A stretch of 64,000 nucleotides of DNA from Agriotes lineatus (Eukaryota; Arthropoda; Insecta; Coleoptera; Elateridae): the NCBI GenBank assembly GCA_940337035.1, contig CALNHX010003632.1, forward strand, positions 81,240-145,239. Reading direction: 5' to 3'. Made by a program: the position numbers and the translations under genes. Below, piece by piece: positions 1-10,882 of the stretch; position 1 is the first letter of the stretch, and every line of letters starts with the position of its first letter. The notes below the pieces were generated by a model. It was not told the origin of the DNA, ran no database searches, and worked only from the letters and a program-made list of their open reading frames with translations.

Positions 1-147
1 CTCCTGAGAGCACACTACAGCGGCAAGGAGGCCTACTTCGTCCTGCCTAGAAAGATCCTCGAAACAGCGAGTTGCAAAGGGAAAGCCCCCTTTCTCACCA
101 ACGCAGAACTGGCCCCAAGAAGCCCTTCACACACCCACGCCTTGGCG
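1..147 (+). CDS. Possible 3' end of an open frame entering from the left edge
   Basis: Frame 1 is open from the first base to a TAA at 145-147 (49 codons), whereas the other two forward frames close sooner. It contains the segment AHYSGKEAYFVLPRKILE. Base composition here is richer in G+C than in most of the window, which is compatible with the last exon of a gene or the tail of a transposon ORF. I do not recognise the family, and a chance frame at the edge is also possible. No splice acceptor can be judged because the upstream sequence is missing. Confidence 0.2.
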
Positions 148-1396
148 TAAAGACGTGCCACTCACACAACCACACGCGACCTCTTAAAGGATGGCATCTT
201 CGACAACATTCGCTGAAACAGCACGAGACGGGAAAAACAGGCTGGCGTCCCCGCAAATAGCGGGAACGCCGCGAAACGGCACACTCTGCGACTTCTTCTA
301 TCAACGGCCTGACTTGAACTCTCCCAAGCAAAAAGCGTTAGGACGCTTGAAGTGGCGTGAGCCAAACGGCCTTGCCACGTGACTCTCGGCAGCCAATGGC
401 GATGCGCTCCATAAAACAAATTAATTCCGGTATCAAAGACAGCCAATGGCGAAGCGCCTCAACGGAGTGATTTCTAGAAGTTTTGGAATTCTTGCTAGCG
501 ATAACACCCGGCTGCCAAAGTAGCAGCAAAGGGGTGCTCCAACTGACGAGAAATACTGCGTTTGGGGCCAAATATGTGCAAAATCATTATTATAGAATTA
601 GGCGATGAAGCCAAATAAGTAACTAAAAGGGTTTAGCATACGGGCACGCTGCCCTAAAGCCTAGGTGGCTACTTAAAATACCAAAATGACCTGAATTAAA
701 TGTGCGGAAGATGAGATTGTACTAGTGGGCAAAAATTGAAAATGGTTTTAAAATAGCAACAAGTTGCCCTAAAGGCGTGAAATGCAATTAAGCATCTACA
801 ACAGCTGTTACGGGTCAAAATTCATTTTTAGCTATTCGCCTAATTATTTGCCCTAATCTCGGTTAAAATTAACTATTTACCATGTATTTCTTGAGGTATG
901 ATTTTCCCTGCATTATCTTTGAGCATTCAGATCGTTTGATAGCTGTATTGCAAACTAAGTAAACCATTCGGTCGATTTTATGGGTCCAAATGCCCCTGCA
1001 GTGTAGGCTTCACCTCATGCATTTTCCCTTTCCCCAGAAATTTGATTTTTGGGCTTTATCAGTTTTGGAAACCATCTTGACATTTTTCCGCCATCCTGTG
1101 CTGCAAGAGCTAGGTGCTTCGAAATTTACGTTTTGATGACGTACCTAAACCAGGATTTTTCGTTAGCATCCTAATCTGGAATTGTGCCTTTTTGTGTCGT
1201 GAACTCCATGGAAGTTCAGAATTAGGCTTTGTGAGTTGCATTTTTGGCGAATTCCAGCCCGAATATTGTTTGGGGATTCCGCTCTAGCAAAGCACATGTT
1301 TTTACTTTGGCGTTGAACAGCCGTAGAAAACCTGAAACGGGTAGGTGAATTTATTTGGACTTATTCGCTGTATTTCCATGGTTATTTGCCTTTCAG
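148..1396. other. Unassigned stretch with a duplicated CCAAT-type motif
   Basis: No gene is seen. The motif AGCCAATGGCGA occurs twice, 50 bp apart (391 and 441). It is followed by TTCTAGAA (472-479) and GGAATTC (485-491), which look like CCAAT boxes and heat-shock-type NTTCNNGAAN modules. This could be a promoter or an LTR remnant, but no TATA box or downstream ORF supports either. Confidence 0.2.
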
Positions 1397-1481
1397 CTTT
1401 TACTCGACGGTGCCTTTTACTCGACGGTACCTTTTACTCGACGGTACCTTTTACTCGACGGTACCTTTTACTCGACGGTAG
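1397..1481 (+). repeat. 17-bp tandem repeat, five units
   Basis: Five head-to-tail units of CTTTTACTCGACGGTAC, nearly perfect apart from TGC in the first unit and TAG in the last. The 17-bp period shifts frame between units, so this is not a protein repeat. The units contain no spacers. Confidence 0.9.
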
Positions 1482-2639
1482 CATGCCTGTCGAATTCTCC
1501 TCGTTGGGAGCAAGACTACCGAGCTAATCACAGCTGTCGCATTGTGGTCACGTAGCCACTAGCCTGGTGACGAGTTTCGCTGACTATGGCATCCCCTCAG
1601 CTACCTGGTGTTGGCTTGGCCCCGTCGTAGTCCTTAGGCCCCCCCCCCTGTTTTTAACATCTGCAGCGGAAGAGAAGCCCACTGCCAAAGGTATGTAAAA
1701 TTTGTAACGGTATTATGTCCACATTGTGAAGCCAAGTGCACGACGGTTTACCTTTTCAGATTTTAAGTGTTATTAGTTACACCGTTGAATTATGCTATTT
1801 ACCCAGCTTTGCAAGCAATTATTATTACTGCTCGCACCTCGGCCGTTATAATGCAGAGTGCATTGCATTGTTCGCGAAATCGCTTCGTGGTACCACCGCA
1901 AGATCTTGTCGGACCGCGGCGACGCTAATGTGAATTAATCTTTATTTAATTACGAGAGGAACCTTGCATACAGGGTGTTCAGTTAAATTCAACCCACCTA
2001 CTAAATTTACCTTTCATTTTAATCATTACGCCGGAGCCACGATGTCTTCGAGCTCTTTTTAAGTGCTTATTTAGTAATGCATTTGGCCAAATTTAATATC
2101 AATTTTGTAATCTTTTACTAATACTGTTAATTAGCACTTTATACATATTGTGTGAAATTTTATTAATTCTGGGCCCGCCCGCTGATTTCTTTTGATGCCC
2201 TTGTATATGTAATCTGGCTGTACTGTGGTGACTTTAGCCTCAAGCCACCCTTGATATTTTTTTTTGAACTGTGATACGATCTCCCTATTGAGATATTGTG
2301 ATAAGATTTGGTAGCCGTATATTGAGATATCGTGTGTGTGTATTTTAATTGTGTATTGTATTTCTGTTCTCGAAAATTATACTACCTTGACCTATTTGAT
2401 TGCGTATATGATTTGTGCCTTGCCGTTACTTTTACTTTTTCAGGTTTGGTTAGTAGCGCCTTCCGTAGTGTATCTTTTGTTTAGCAAAGCGCTGGGTTAC
2501 TAGCTACTTGGCGCCCATATTTTATTTTTCAGCTAAAGTTTATGAGTCTTTTATTTTACCCACGACCAGCTCCGGCTGAGAAGCCGTTGGCCTTTGCTTG
2601 CTTCTTTTTAGTCGCCGTAACGGTAACACAGCAAAATGA
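1482..2639. other. AT-rich stretch without a recognised gene
   Basis: No coding signal is seen. At 1972-1990 the sequence ACAGGGTGTTCAGTTAAAT looks like the end of a Tc1/mariner-type MITE, but its partner end was not found. A poly-C run lies near 1640-1648. The motif TATTGAGATAT is repeated near 2290 and 2320. Confidence 0.4.
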
Positions 2640-2755
2640 CTTAACACGCTGATATCCTGATTAAAAATTCTAAAAATTTCTGTTTCTAAAGCTTGCTGTC
2701 GACATTAGTTTTATTTACCACGACCAACCCCTATGTAATTTCTTTTTGAACACAT
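2640..2755 (+). repeat. Dispersed repeat, second copy at 49,964-50,060
   Basis: About 110 bp is shared with 49,964-50,060, including TCTAAAGCTTGCTGT, GACATTAGTTTTATTT and GACCAAC. The other copy lies between two palindromic MITEs. The function and full extent of the repeat are unknown. Confidence 0.6.
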
Positions 2756-3027
2756 GGTATAAAGGTATAAAAATGACTTCATTGTTACGTGCTTGAGCAA
2801 ATGTCTTTTGTTTTTGTATCTGATGTAAAAAAATTTATTTCAATCAGCGGTTTTCAGCTAGGTTTATCAGTCACCTGTCAACTTTCAATAGTCTCTGATC
2901 AACACCAAATTGATATTTTGTTTTAAAATTTCAAAAGTTACCTAACATATTTTTATAGCTATTTGTATTACTAGGGAGGAAAATGTATTATTCCTAACCG
3001 CGGATGTAGTTTAATTCTCCAGCCTTA

Positions 3028-4154
3028 GGGTACGTTTATGCTGCAGCATCACTGCTGACGCATGGATGCTCGCCCAAGCCCCTCGCTGGTGGCATATAGC
3101 TGTGATGATGGCCGGGACCATTTACCCTGCAGCTGCTCACTATTGTGTCATGCTGGAATGAGAGGACTAGTGGTGCTCGGTTATTGGTTGTTGAAGCCTT
3201 CGCTTTAAGCAAGCATGTTTTCCTCACCATCTGACAGTGATAGCGATTCATTTTCGACAAAAATGTGGTTTGCAACGTCGTTCCATAATTTATCCAATTT
3301 GAATATGTTGTGGTGTTCTGCATGCTGTTGGTCCTAAATAGCTTTGCGTTCGAAACCAGCTGATACAGGGAATTTATTTTAATAGTTAACATAGGCGTTT
3401 CGTTTCTATGCCACCATGCAATCATACAGATCATTTCCATAGTTACAAATGAGACCAATAGATTAGAGCGTGTATTTTACGAGTTAACATGGGAATTATT
3501 ACTTGTCAAAAAGACAATTAAAAGTTATCCTAATGTATACCACTGAAGAAAAGATACAACACACAAGTTGTTCCTACGTATCTACTTTTTAGTTGCATAC
3601 CTACATTCCGGTAACAAAATGAAAGTTTCTTATTAGCAAGTAGGCTACCTAATTCAAATTCGCATGTTAACTCTTAAAATAAACGCTTTAATTTATTGAT
3701 TTCATTGGATACTATGGAAGTGACCTGTATGATTAAATGCTGGCATAGAAACGAAACTGCTATGTTAACCATTAAAATAAATTCACTGTATAAGTTCTGC
3801 CTGAAATCGTCACTCATACTTGTATAAACACTATATTGCTTATATTAACACCGTACGGTTTGTAATGCAACATGAAAGGAATAAGTATTAGGGTTGACTG
3901 CGGGTGGGGTGAGGAACTTTGAAGGAACCAATCACAGTGCAAGTTTAGGGATGTCAGGCGATTGTCCAAGCTCGAAAATGAAACTAGTTTGTCATCATCG
4001 CTGTGGCGAGGGTAGCAGCGTGCAGGGAGGCGAGCAGCGCTGCTGTAGGATAAATGCCACAATAAAGAATGCTAGTTTTGGTTCACCATCGCTAGGCATC
4101 CATGTGCACAGCTCGGCGATGTACAAGCAGCGAGGCTGCAGCATAAACGTACCC
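3028..4154. mobile_element. 1.1-kb palindromic DNA transposon with TTA target duplication
   Basis: The ends are perfect inverted repeats beginning GGGTACGTTTATGCTGCAGC, and both sides are flanked by TTA (3025-3027 and 4155-4157). Inner segments also pair in inverted orientation: 3363-3443 matches the reverse complement of 3709-3793, and more weakly matched sequence continues towards the centre near 3575. The whole element is therefore a large foldback. A 3-bp TTA duplication and a GGG start fit the PIF/Harbinger superfamily. No transposase was found, so it is non-autonomous. The frames within it (3036-3458 minus, 3894-4184 plus) are arms of the palindrome and not genes. Confidence 0.75.
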
Positions 4155-4770
4155 TTAGCGAGAACAGTACCTAATCAATTGTAATCATGCTAGGGAGGAA
4201 ATGACGTTTTAGTCCAGAGTTATACATACGACACTTTTACATTTTATGATGAGATTATCTCTTGTATTCAGCTGCATTCAAAGATATTTAAATATGAAAA
4301 CCAGGAGGCTAGTTGATTTATTAGTAATCACATTGCCTCTGACTTTGTATGTACTAAGGTAGATTAGGTTTAATCGGTTTATTATAGCCTAAGGAATCTA
4401 TGCCAAATCAGTGTCCCATTTTTTGGGACACCCTGTATAATTGTTATCTTGAATATAATTATATATATTTACTTACATTTTACATCAAAACAAACTAAAC
4501 GGTGCATGTAGCTACAAGATTTAACTATCAAAAAACCTTCAAGAGTGATAAAGTATGTAGGTTACTATAGTTAACATATATATATAATATAATTTTTCTT
4601 AATGTGTGTCTGTGTGTCTGTGGCACAAAATAAAATCTCACGTTTCGGCTTCACAGATGTTTATATTTGTTTAGGTTTTGTTTTTCTTATCTTAGCGCTC
4701 GGCTCGGAGCTTGACCTTTCGCGTATCATATTTCACGTGCGCGTAGCGCGCAATTTGCTTGTAACATAAT
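4155..4770. other. AT-rich stretch with a mariner-like hairpin end
   Basis: TGTCCCATTTTTTGGGACA at 4412-4430 is a perfect hairpin followed by CCCTGTATA. This is the kind of terminus seen in Tc1/mariner MITEs that end in CAGGGTGTCCCA. TATA-rich and TGTG-rich microsatellites lie near 4575-4620. No gene is seen. Confidence 0.4.
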
Positions 4771-5425
4771 AAAAATCTGGTGTAATACACTCACACAACT
4801 TCCTTTTACAGTGATCTTATAATTAGCCAAAAATTTGATTTTTAATTTTTAAGCGTTTGTCAAAAACTGCAAAAATTACAAATTCTACGTAAACTGTACA
4901 AAATAGAGCGTTAGTGCAAGAAACAAATTTTCTCTAAAATTTTAAACTAAATTTAAAAATGTAATAATATACCGGGTGTTCTATTTAAAATAGGAGTTAA
5001 TAAAAAAAATAGGAAAAAAACAAAAGAAGCCTATTTTAGAGATATTCAACTGAAAAATTACCTATCTCACATCAATACGCATTCAAAATGTAATAAAAAA
5101 TGTAGTTTGAAAAAAATCGTTAGAGCAGTTTTTGAAAAAATCGAAAAAACTGAAAAATCACAAGAGTAAATACCGACTTCTGGTTACGCGATTTTCTTCA
5201 AAAGCTTGCTGTCTCATCTACATAGTAGACAAAACTTCTATATGAAGTTTCAACGCCATACCTTTTTTAGTTTTTGAGATATTCTGTTCACAGGCATACA
5301 GACAGACAGACCAATGAACAAAAACATGTTTTTTTGGGTTCAGAGGGCTCTAAAACGTGAAGATGTATTGAAAACTCAATTTCGAATATTTGGAGTTAAT
5401 CAAACACTTCCTTTGTCGTAAAAGA
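4771..5425 (+). repeat. Dispersed repeat family A, copy 1
   Basis: The 3' two thirds align with 21,232-21,690 on the same strand, and the 5' half aligns with the reverse complement of 51,785-52,125. Shared landmarks are ATACCGGGTGTTCTATTTAA, TCTAAAACGTGAAGAT and a CAGACAGACAG tract. Copies differ by many substitutions and small indels, and none preserves a reading frame. It is probably a non-autonomous mobile element, but terminal repeats were not resolved. Confidence 0.7.
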
Positions 5426-5469
5426 AAGTAATTAAGCATTTTTACATTACGATAACGAATCAACACAAC

Positions 5470-5713
5470 TAATGATAGTTGCAACTTGCAAAAAAGGTGT
5501 ACTAAATAGAACTACATATTTGACAATAACTTATATTGAAAGTAATGGAAAAAGTAATTGAAGTTGTACAATTACAATTACTAAGTAATTGGTAATTGAA
5601 TTACTATTTCCTGCGAGTAATTGAACCTCTGGTAATTAAATTACTGCATTGGGTGGTAATTGGTAATTAGTAATTAATTACTTTTTAAAAGTAATTTGCC
5701 CAGCTCTGTTGTG
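5470..5713. mobile_element. hAT-like element end rich in GTAATT motifs
   Basis: The segment is packed with GTAATT/AATTAC words in both orientations and ends in TTGCCCAGCTCTG. Its reverse complement CAGAGCTGGGCAA is typical of hAT terminal repeats (CAGRGVTGGGCAA-like). The other terminus was not found, so this is a partial copy or solo end. The assignment rests on the 13-bp end and the subterminal motif array. Confidence 0.45.
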
Positions 5714-6258
5714 GTGCACTTTCCGCTCCAGCCACTCTTGTTTTCATCTTCAGCCATTAGTTCAAGAAATTTACCACCTCACTGCTTTTGATTTGTCAAA
5801 ATTTTTCCAATAGATAAGAAGACAGTTTAATTGAAATTTGAAATACACAGTCATATTTAAACGCGTCAACTGTCAAAAACAGTTAATTTATCAACACTGA
5901 AGTAAGCTGCAGGTAACCTATTCACCCTAAAATCAAAAGATTATAGTTCCGAAAAAGCATTAAAGGTTAATGCGTAACGATGATGGTTAGAAAATAACAT
6001 TTTTCTCCAAATCGTTCGTAACATCTTAGTTGACCTTCCGAACGATTATAAATAGTTAGCTAACGAATCCTACCATAAAGATTTTTAATGAAATACGAGG
6101 TACACTGCTAAAGTTCGCGGAATCGAGTACTCCTTACATTGTCAGCTTTCTGCAATTGTCATATTCGTAAAATTTAACGTTTTAAATCTATAATTCAGTT
6201 GACAGTTCGATTTCAAACTGAGCAGTTTCGTTTCAACAGAATTTAACAGAGTAATAAT
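5714..6258. other. Unassigned AT-rich stretch
   Basis: No gene or clear repeat is recognised here. Confidence 0.4.
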
Positions 6259-6412
6259 TGTGTGATCTTTTATGATTTTCGATACGGTTTAACACCGCGG
6301 CAATGTGTAGAAAAACTTATTTGGGGATGAAGCACCATCCAAAACTACGGTTTACAAATGGTTCGCAGAATTCAAGCGTGGAGGACCAACGTTTGATGAC
6401 GATCTTCGCTAA
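6259..6412 (+). pseudogene. Mariner transposase N-terminal HTH relic
   Basis: Translation in two frames gives pieces of the first helix-turn-helix of a mariner transposase: IFYDFRYGLTPRQCVEKL, then GDEAPSKTTVYKWFAEFKRG after a one-base shift. This matches the known mariner pattern of an N-terminal region recruiting the protein to the TIR, with the WF.EFKRG segment at the end of the paired-like domain. Only about 50 of roughly 350 residues remain. The DD34D catalytic domain is absent, and the sequence stops where a LINE tail begins (6413). It is therefore inactive. Confidence 0.7.
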
Positions 6413-6478
6413 ATACCCATTCTCATGTAACTAGGCAATGCCTGTTTGAGAATTAAATAAATAAATAAAAATAAATAC
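6413..6478 (+). mobile_element. Short 3' end of a plus-strand LINE with (TAAA)n tail
   Basis: CAATGCCTGTTTGAGAATTA leads into repeated AAATA units. This is the usual simple-repeat tail of insect non-LTR retrotransposons. Only about 60 bp is present, as expected from severe 5' truncation during target-primed integration, which here cut into the mariner relic. Confidence 0.5.
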
Positions 6479-7390
6479 TCCAAGGTGTCAAGGGCAACGT
6501 AGTTTACGATGTATTTTTTAAATTAGAGTTTAACTGGCTAAGCTCACTAGGGCTGTTCACAGTATTGTTAATAATACAGTTCACTCATGAATATAGCACC
6601 ACATAAGGTTTTTAAGAGAGTTATTAGGCTATTGTTTCACTTAATCACTGTCTGAGAATAAAACGTCTTGTGGTAATCTTGGTTTCAGTCTGGTGGTCGT
6701 TGATCTTCTTCCCAATTCATAATGAATTGCTAAAGGACAGTTTTGGATGTTAGTGAAGAACTTTTTGGACGTCATTTTAATATATTCCTCTATGGTGGTG
6801 ATTGTTAGCTCACGGTGAAGTTGCGAGTTACGGACATACCATTCGGCATTTGTTGCTATTCGTAATACCTTGTTTTGAAGTGTCTGGATCTTTTTAATAT
6901 TTGTTTTGCTTGCCATGCCCCAAACTACACAGGCATACATTATTATAGGGCGTATAACTCCTTAGTATAGCATTTTGGAACATTCGATTTTTAAATGCGA
7001 TTTTTTGTTGAGTATGGGCTATACAATTGCAAGCCTGGCGTAACATTCCTGTAATTTCTGGTTAATATTCAAGTTCCACGTTAATCGCCTGTCCAGATAT
7101 AAACCAAGATATTTAACTGCGCGATCTGATGGATTACACGCTATTATTTGATCATGTATAACTATTGGTTCGGGATGGGATCAACTGGTCTAAGAAGTGT
7201 AAATATCTTGGTGACACATTATTCTGGATTAATTTTAAGATTCCAACGATTGAACCAAGTTAGAAAACGATTTAAATAATTTTGGAGTGTTTTAGCAGCT
7301 TGTGCTACATCTGCGTGTTGTGAGAGTACTGCAGTGTCATCTGCGTACATTGCAATAAAGCCATCGTCTGCGGGCGGTATGTCATGTACA

Positions 7391-7563
7391 ATTGTCCACA
7401 GAACTAATGTCACCCCGAACGTCAGCTTGGCTATCTCGATAGGCAACACATTTAACGTCACTTGACCCAATGTTTTTTCGATGCTAATACACACAAAGCG
7501 TGACACCGAAAAGCGATTAGGCAGAGACCTGACGTTCGGGGTGACATTAGTTCTGTGGACAAT
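7391..7563. mobile_element. 173-bp MITE inserted in LINE A ORF2
   Basis: Perfect 35-bp terminal inverted repeats (7391-7425 and 7529-7563) begin ATTGTCCACAGAACTAATGT. The hexamer TGTACA flanks both sides (7385-7390 and 7564-7569). It sits between the conserved VPQ.SVLGP block and the YADD block of the RT. Removing the insert plus one TGTACA copy puts the two RT reading frames in register. The insertion therefore postdates the LINE. The 6-bp duplication is itself a palindrome, so a shorter duplication cannot be excluded. No coding capacity. Confidence 0.85.
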
Positions 7564-7710
7564 TGTACAAGTATGTTGAAGACTATTGGTCCCAAGACTG
7601 ACTCTTGTGGGACTCCTGCTGCAATAGATTTTGGTTCTGAAAGCGTGGAATTTATTCTGACTCTAAACCTTCTAGATGTAACGAGCGAATGTATAAGTTT
7701 GGTTAAATAT

Positions 7711-8025
7711 TTTATCTTCACCAATAAATTCTGGTTCAAGGCATTTCTTTATACAAAAAGAGTGCGGTAATGTTCATTACCGCACTGAGTGCGGTAATAT
7801 CTATCCATTACCGCACTGAGTGCGGTAATGAAGCTCTTAACGATACTAAAATTAATTTGGTTAAGAGTCTATAACAACACTGATGAAGATAAAATATTGA
7901 ACAATACACGTTTGCTTATGGCACTTAACGAGACTCGTGTGATTGCCGCAAAACTCGGCTTACCGCCTCGTTTATGGCAATCAAACTCGTTCCGTTAAGA
8001 TGCTCATAATCAAACTTGTATCGTT
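7711..8025. mobile_element. Hairpin-array insertion in LINE A ORF2
   Basis: RT sequence on either side of this interval belongs together (NFPI on one side, KLIHS on the other), and AATAT flanks it at 7706-7710 and 8026-8030. The interior contains three successive short palindromes built from AGTGCGGTAAT and ATTACCGCACT (about 7759-7830). A larger imperfect hairpin pairs CTTAACGAGACTCGTG with its complement (about 7924-8000). The 15-mer TGAAGATAAAATATT occurs here, with its reverse complement near the left end. The boundaries are approximate and the class is unknown. Confidence 0.6.
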
Positions 8026-9810
8026 AATATCTATTGGAAAATTTAATTCGATCATTTTATATATTAAACCTTTAAGCCACGCTCGGTCAAAGGCTTGAGC
8101 TAAGTCTAAGAAAACAACTGTTGTGTGTTGTTTGTGTTCAAATCCTTTGACGATTTTTTCGGTTATTCTTTACAGCTGTGGTCTAAATCCAAATTGAAAG
8201 GTAATATTTCTTGGTCTTCAATGTATTTATTTAATCTAACCAGTATTACTTTTTCTAGGACCTTCGAAAGAGTGAACAAAAAACATATGGGTCTGTAACT
8301 ATTCGGGTCATGTTTATTTTTTCCTGGTTTATGAAAAATAATTATTTCAGCTGTCTTCCAAGATGTCAGGAAATAACCAATATTTAGACAGATATTGAAT
8401 ATTGTTGCTAGATATGTCAAAGCTTTCGGCGTAAGATTCGTTATTATTTATAAGTGGAGTGTGGTTTTTTACTAATGTTTCAATTTCTCTGGTGTATTCG
8501 ACGATTTCAGGTGTAACATTAACAGTAAAGACGTTTTTCAAATGCTCTGCCATTATCAGACACTTTTCTGAATCTGTACAATAAGCAGTATTGTTGCTTT
8601 TTATTGGCGGTATTATATATGGTTTACGGGTGATTTGTTTGGTTACTTTCCATAAGGAGTTATCTTTGTTGTCTACGGCAGAAATGTACTGATTGTATTG
8701 GAAGATTAGATAATTATCCAGCTCCCATCTTAGTTTATGAATGAGTTTGTTCACTTCAACTTTGTACGCTTGATTACGTGTGCGTTGCCATTGTCTTCTG
8801 TAGGTGTTTTTCATCTTAATTAAATTCTGTATGTATTTTGGTGGTGTAGCATGCACATGTCGCATACGTTGCTTATTTGGCTGGGTGGATAACTGAGTAG
8901 CAGCCACTATAGTTCCTGTTAGTTGTTTAATTGCTGAATCCACCGTTTCTATAGTATATGGTAGGTTTCGTGGTTTAATATTGCCATTTAGGTGCTGCTT
9001 AAACTTATCCCAGTTTATAACTCCATTTATTAGCCTCTTCGGTGGTTCAACATATTCGGGTTTACTATCTATTGTTATAATCACTGGTCACTGATCAGAG
9101 TCTAATTCAGTATACACCTGATGATTGAATGTACAGCTAAATTCTTCTGTGTATGTTCTGTAGGTGCCAGTATATGAATATTATGCTGAGTGGTGACTTC
9201 ATGCAGTGTTTTACCGTTTGGATTATTTACACGTCATCCCCAGAGTGTACACTTGCTATTTAGATCACCTAGTAGGAGAATTGGACGATAACTGTTAAAA
9301 TATGAGGTAATATCTTCACTTACGATTTTCCGATTGGGAGGTTGATAACCAGCAATAAGCCTGACCGAATAACTGTTCTAAAATATAATTTCTACGGCTA
9401 CTGCTTCCAAGTCGACGAGATCGTGTACTAGTAGCTGATATTGCCAAATATTGGTTTTTATGAAAATTGCCACACCGCCAGATGCGACCGGGGATATTCT
9501 GTCATTTCTATATATTCGGTAACCCGGAATAGTGAATTTCTCATTGGTTACTAAATGTGTTTCACTTATAAACGCTATATCGACGCTGTGCTGAATAAGA
9601 AAGTTCGTAAAAAGCAAACGCCGAGCTTTGATACCATCAGAATTCCAGTTGGGAAGAGTTAAATGATTAAATATTTTTACTAGTTATTGCCATATTGGAT
9701 GATTTTTTAATTATATCCAATACTTGATTTTTGATTTTATTAATAATCGTATTGACTATCTGTGTTATAATGTTTCTGATGACATCTGATACTTGAGATT
9801 CTGGGTTTTC

Positions 9811-10882
9811 TTAAGAGAGTTGACTTTTGGTTACTTTAGCATATGTATTCAGTGGAGTGAAATCTTTATATATTGATGGTCGTCTCGGAGGTGATTTTCC
9901 GTCGTCTCCTGATAATGTTCTAGGAGCGGGTGCTTGTGTTTGTCTATTCGTTTTTAGTTCTAAATAATATTGACAACCTTTATAGTTAGCAGGGGGTTGT
10001 GCACCGCAAAGAACGCATTGGGGTTTTTGGTTCTCATTTTCTTGCATTCTGAAGTTATATGATTGCCTACGCATTTAACACATCTGGGAGGTAATTTACA
10101 ATAAATATTGGTGTGTCCGTAATTCTGACAGCGGTGGCACTGAGGTATATCAGAGGATTTTCGTCTGGGTTCTGCAGATACTATACAGTAAAACATATGT
10201 GTGATTTTAAATATTTCTTTTGCGTTATCTGTTGGCTTTAGTATCACTGCAAATAGAGGCAAATAAAATTTTTCTTTGTTGCGTAGACGGGTTACACTAA
10301 TCACATGAAAAGCTTTTGAGACTTCTTCTTGAATTTCTTAATTTTCAAAAGAAATTGGAAAATTTCTGATTACAACCGAAAGAGTTGCTTCTTGCGGGTT
10401 GCGATATGTATGGTAATTAACTTTATGTTCATCATAATAAGTAGTTAGTAACCGAAAGTGATCTCGTTCTTGTAAATTAATTTTGGTCGCGGTGCCAGCA
10501 CATGCAGTTGTAATTTTCCAAGAGTTAGTTTTTGGAGATCTTTTATCACTTATTGATTTTGGCCGTCTATGTAAATAGATTGGAGGTATTTTAGGTTTTT
10601 TAGGAGTGGTTTCACTAGTACTCGTAGTCGGTGTTCTTGTGATTGTTCTTGTGGTTGTCCTTGTGGTTTGTTATCATTATTATTAAGCAAGTAAGACCTC
10701 CTTCTTGTTATGAGTGCATCTGATTCGAAAATATAGCGTTTATTAGGTTCATCTGCATCAGGTGGTAAGATATTTCGCTTTCCGGGCGTGGTGGATTCGT
10801 TATTTTCTTCTGTTGCCATACCTAGATCAATTGAGTTATTACCTTTGTAAATAAGTTTTGGTTGGCTAAGTATTTTGTCCAT
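9811..10882 (-). pseudogene. Jockey-type LINE A, ORF1 (gag-like, zinc knuckles), frameshifted
   Basis: The start at 10,882 gives a Q/P-rich low-complexity N-terminus (10,550-10,882). A frameshifted middle follows with a CX2CX4HX4C knuckle (CHRCQNYGHTNIYC) and a second CX2CX3HX4C knuckle. After another shift near 10,070, a third cysteine motif CVLCGAQPP appears. ORF1 proteins of jockey elements bind element RNA and accompany it to the nucleus through such knuckles. At least two frameshifts break the frame. It lies immediately upstream of ORF2 on the same strand. Confidence 0.85.

Larger units (their letters stand above)
6641..9660 (-). pseudogene. Jockey-type LINE A, ORF2 (endonuclease + reverse transcriptase), broken
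   Basis: Reading from 9660 downward, an apurinic-type endonuclease domain appears first, with WNSDGIKARR, ISETHL and a GDLNSKCTLWG-like motif. A linker follows at 8347-9084, then the reverse transcriptase with YRPICFL, FLDLAQAFDRAW, AAGVPQ.SVLGP and YADDTAVL, and finally a C-terminal tail with YACVVWG, ending at 6641. The Y-A-D-D catalytic box is intact. However, the ORF is interrupted by stops, frameshifts (for example near 8350-8420 and 9070-9380) and two insertions (7391-7563 and 7711-8025). ORF1 lies directly upstream at 9811-10,882, as in jockey elements. This copy cannot encode a working enzyme. Confidence 0.9.

Noticed and set aside
1397..1481. Regular repeats considered as a CRISPR-like array
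   Set aside because: Units are contiguous 17-mers without spacers, and the genome is eukaryotic.
3036..4184. Frames of 140, 82 and 96 codons
   Set aside because: They lie in the arms of a palindromic transposon and have no domain resemblance.
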